Assembly: GCF_001632365.1 (NCBI RefSeq)
Contig: NW_024468565.1
Location: 166,228 to 230,227, forward strand
Source of the DNA: Laetiporus sulphureus 93-53
Lineage: Eukaryota > Basidiomycota > Agaricomycetes > Polyporales > Laetiporaceae
Reading direction: 5' to 3'
DNA length: 64,000 bases
The notes under the pieces were generated by a model, which worked only from the letters and a program-made list of their open reading frames with translations, ran no database searches and was not told the DNA's origin. The translations under genes were made by a program, and so were the position numbers. This document shows, in pieces, positions 61,590 to 64,000 of the stretch; within the stretch, counting starts at the first letter, position 1; each line of letters starts with the position of its first letter.

Positions 61590-63805
61590 ATGAGGTCAGC
61601 CTTCTTCCATTTGCTCAAATCCTGCCCTCTGAAACTCATGTAGTCAACTGAGTCACTGATTGAATGCCGAGAAAACTTTCTCATCTGACAAATCACCTAT
61701 GGTTGTGAGTCCGCTTGTGTTTCAAGGGGATACTGAACTTCCTCTTCAGTTTTTGAGCATAGTGCGATCAACTCAGTACTGTGGACTTTAAATTCTCTTT
61801 CACCCCTTGTGATGAGCTCCAGAAATGATATGCTCAATCGTGCTCTGGCTGTCAGCTACTTCTATCTTATTGGAGAAGGCAGATCAGAGCTGTCTGTCTC
61901 CATTCACCTTTAACTGCAGTCACTGGAACTTCAGCTGATAATGCTTTGAGGGGCAGCTGGGAGTCATTCAGCATTGTGCTTGAAACTGAGCGGTGAGTGG
62001 TGATTGAGACTAGGATAATATTTCTAACTCTGGCTAAGTTCAGAGATGGATGGATCATGTGGACAGGTTGGGTAGGTATCATCGAACTCAGATGAGCATG
62101 CATAGAGATGTGAGGATTAAGTGGTAACGTGAATCTTTGGCTGACTAAGCTAGTGGCTTGGGCACTATAAATAGCTCTCCCCAGCACTACAGATAAGGTC
62201 TGAGTGCTCTCTAGATCTCTCTCCAGGGCATCTATACTGTGCTCCCCAGCACTACGAATGGGGTCTGAGCACTTGCTGCAGCTACAAAGTCCGATGGGGA
62301 TAGGAATCTGAGTTGTTTGAGCTTATGACTGGTGGTGTGAGAAGAAAAAAAATAAAGTTACGTGAGTACAGAACGCGGTAATGTGACTTAACTGGGCACC
62401 TCCGGAATCGTGCTGCAAGCCACTAGATAGAGTGCTGCCCCAGTCAGTGTTGAGAGCGAACAAGGCATTGATATCGAGCATAGACTGGATGAACTGAATA
62501 GGATAGTCCACCCTATTTTGAGGATAATGTAGAAATTGAGAACTGAGGGGTGAACTCCTTGTTCTTTTTGGGCTACGTACATAAGTCATTATATAGATAT
62601 AGAAAAATGTCTTCTAGTGTAGCAGAAGACATTTCCGATCCTCTGAAACAACTTCAAGCCATTTTTCACCTCCTCTTCATCATTGCTTGCAGTCAGGGAA
62701 GCAGGAGGTATTGGCCCTCCAGAGTCTAGCAGTCTGCTGCCCTGCACTTTTCTTACCTAGAGCGTACTTTTGTTTCTAATTTTCCAAAATCATCCTGCTC
62801 CATTCCTTCTTCTTTATTCTTGTAATCAGTGGTGCTAGTGTGCAGGTCCCAGCTCATCTCTGAGCCTCACGTATGATCCTTCATGATATCATAGTGCTTT
62901 CTAGGATTCTTCAGAGTCAGAGGTCCTCATGCTGTTCTGTTTGGAGTATTCTGCTTAGTAAATACACATTATCGAGTCATGCGATCCTCAGTGGCTCTTT
63001 CAGTTGGGCTTCTGAGCACAGCACTTTCTGATGCATATCATCGCTCACTCTAGACCATTTCAGCTCTGACTCTGATGCTCCCGGGTCCTGGTGACTTGCT
63101 ATCTGATAGTGCGATAGGCAGATGCTTTCTGGTCATTTTTCCAATCACAGAATATCTTGGTGCATATCAATGCAGCAATGGGTGGCTGTGAGTCATTCAG
63201 CTGTGTGACTTGAAAAGGATCAGATTTGCCAATCTGAACAGGTGAGTGATGGGTTTAACTATGGAGGTGCCTCTGACTGAGAAAGAGTTGAAAGCTGGAA
63301 GGTGTGGAAGTGTGTGTGTGGAATGTAATTGGCGACTCCTGTACTCGTGAACTACTATGGCTGAGGATTTGAGCTATGACACGAGAACTTGCTATATCTG
63401 AATGAAGCTGGCTAGGCACTGACAATGAGGCCCTAACTGCCCCCAAACTGACTGAAGTGCCGATGAGCAATCCCTGAGCACTTCTGACTGGATTGAGCAC
63501 TGATGATGAACTCCTGGGCATCTAACTAGTACTACCCAGCACTACAGATCAGGTTTGGCTGCTAATGAGGCTACAGGGTTCGATGGAGACAGAATCGTGA
63601 TTTGAGACCCGTGGTAGGTGGCATGTGACATTAGAACGTGATAATGTGACCTTGGCTGGCTGAAACCTGAGTCGAATTAGAGGCCACTACTGAGAGTGCT
63701 GCCCCTCTCAGTGTCAAGAATCTCAGAGATGTAGAATCATAATCATGAGTGACATAAGCATAGTCAGGCATGATGCCCTTGCATAGACAAGATGAGAACT
63801 GAGCT
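61590..63805. repeat. gypsy leader region with two diverged tandem repeat blocks
   Basis: Block A (about 61900-62450) and block B (about 63180-63710) share order and wording: GAGTCATTCAGC, then CCCAGCACTACAGAT, ATGGGGATA/ATGGAGACA, GTAATGTGAC/ATAATGTGAC, and GAGTGCTGCCCC with CAGTGT. They are about 1.27 kb apart and clearly diverged. Within block A a smaller repeat (CTCCCCAGCACTAC) occurs at about 62175 and 62239, just after a TATA-like CACTATAAATAG at about 62163. No protein-coding frame is convincing here. Confidence 0.5.
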
Positions 63806-64000
63806 GTCACAAACCGTAATATTCCACATTATTTTATTGCTCGCTTCGTGATCACGTGACTATTCACGTGCTCACTCACGTGTACATCTTAAGTGCACAT
63901 ATCATGTGCAAGACCTCATACGTCATAGAACAGGCACTAACTATTCTGCCTAATAGATAAGGTGCCATATCCGAAGACTCAAGATCCGGTCGCTTATCCA
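63806..64000. repeat. Partial LTR of the gypsy element
   Basis: Starts TGTCACAAACCGTAAT, a typical fungal gypsy LTR terminus, next to the leader, and continues past the window edge. It contains several CACGTG-type palindromes (GTGATCACGTGAC, TTCACGTGCTCACTCACGTG) between 63845 and 63885, which may be promoter elements of the LTR. No second copy is present in the window, so its length cannot be given. Confidence 0.55.

Larger units (their letters stand above)
52604..64000 (-). mobile_element. Ty3/gypsy LTR retrotransposon, degenerate, running off the right edge
   Basis: Read on the minus strand: LTR (63806 to beyond the window), a leader of about 2.5 kb once the inserted DNA transposon is removed, gag (58540-57500) and pol (56690-52604) with protease, reverse transcriptase, RNase H and integrase in Ty3/gypsy order. 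A matching LTR at the left end was not found before 50 kb, so the element is truncated there or its 3' end is too diverged to see. Many stop codons and amino-acid changes show it is dead. The PIF/Harbinger element 58788-61586 is inserted in it. Confidence 0.8.

Noticed and set aside
62323..62589. 88-codon minus-strand frame as a retroelement protein
   Set aside because: No similarity to gag, and it lies inside the diverged leader repeats; probably chance.

Overview
The window looks like nuclear DNA from a filamentous basidiomycete, most likely an Agaricomycete. Evidence: short (about 45-60 base) GT-AG introns in nearly every gene, host genes of clearly fungal type (Zn2Cys6 regulator, Bud6/AIP3, kelch/Tea1-type protein, CLIP-170 tail, Lgl/tomosyn), expanded Agaricomycete-only families of unknown function, and Ty3/gypsy and PIF/Harbinger elements of a type common in mushroom-forming fungi. 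The species cannot be named from the sequence.

Layout. 1-4.1 kb: nothing assignable. 4.2-8.5 kb: a multi-exon gene of an expanded Agaricomycete family, with a tandemly duplicated exon+intron. 8.5-27 kb: a run of broken or partial host genes: M3 metallopeptidase, RCC1-like protein, HpcH/HpaI aldolase, a Zn2Cys6 regulator (the best preserved), Rab GTPase, Lgl/tomosyn, a cytochrome P450 N-terminus, a kelch protein and an MFS sugar transporter. 27.2-32.9 kb: two apparently intact essential genes, transportin (karyopherin beta-2) and RPA2, both on the minus strand. 33-40 kb: relics of Bud6/AIP3, an SPFH/band-7 protein, a CLIP-170-like tail and cytosolic arginyl-tRNA synthetase. 41.1-44.5 kb: a long intact three-exon gene of a second Agaricomycete family. 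44.5-47 kb: no gene seen.

47-64 kb is a nest of transposable elements. A 3,135-base LTR element without coding capacity has 415-base LTRs and a TATTG target duplication. It sits just upstream of a plus-strand relic gene (50.2-52.3 kb). That gene converges on a minus-strand Ty3/gypsy element whose LTR runs off the right edge. A complete PIF/Harbinger transposon (perfect 26-base inverted repeats, TAA duplication) is inserted in the gypsy leader. This third of the window is strikingly poor in CpG, and several stop codons sit where C-to-T change at CGA, CAA or CAG would create them, as expected of cytosine methylation or RIP-like decay.

The genes do not form a pathway. Several relics (Rab, Lgl/tomosyn, kelch/Tea1, Bud6, CLIP-170) belong functionally to polarised growth and exocytosis, which may be coincidence. 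The contrast between intact transportin/RPA2 and neighbours with deletions, frameshifts and lost catalytic residues is the main feature of the left two thirds.
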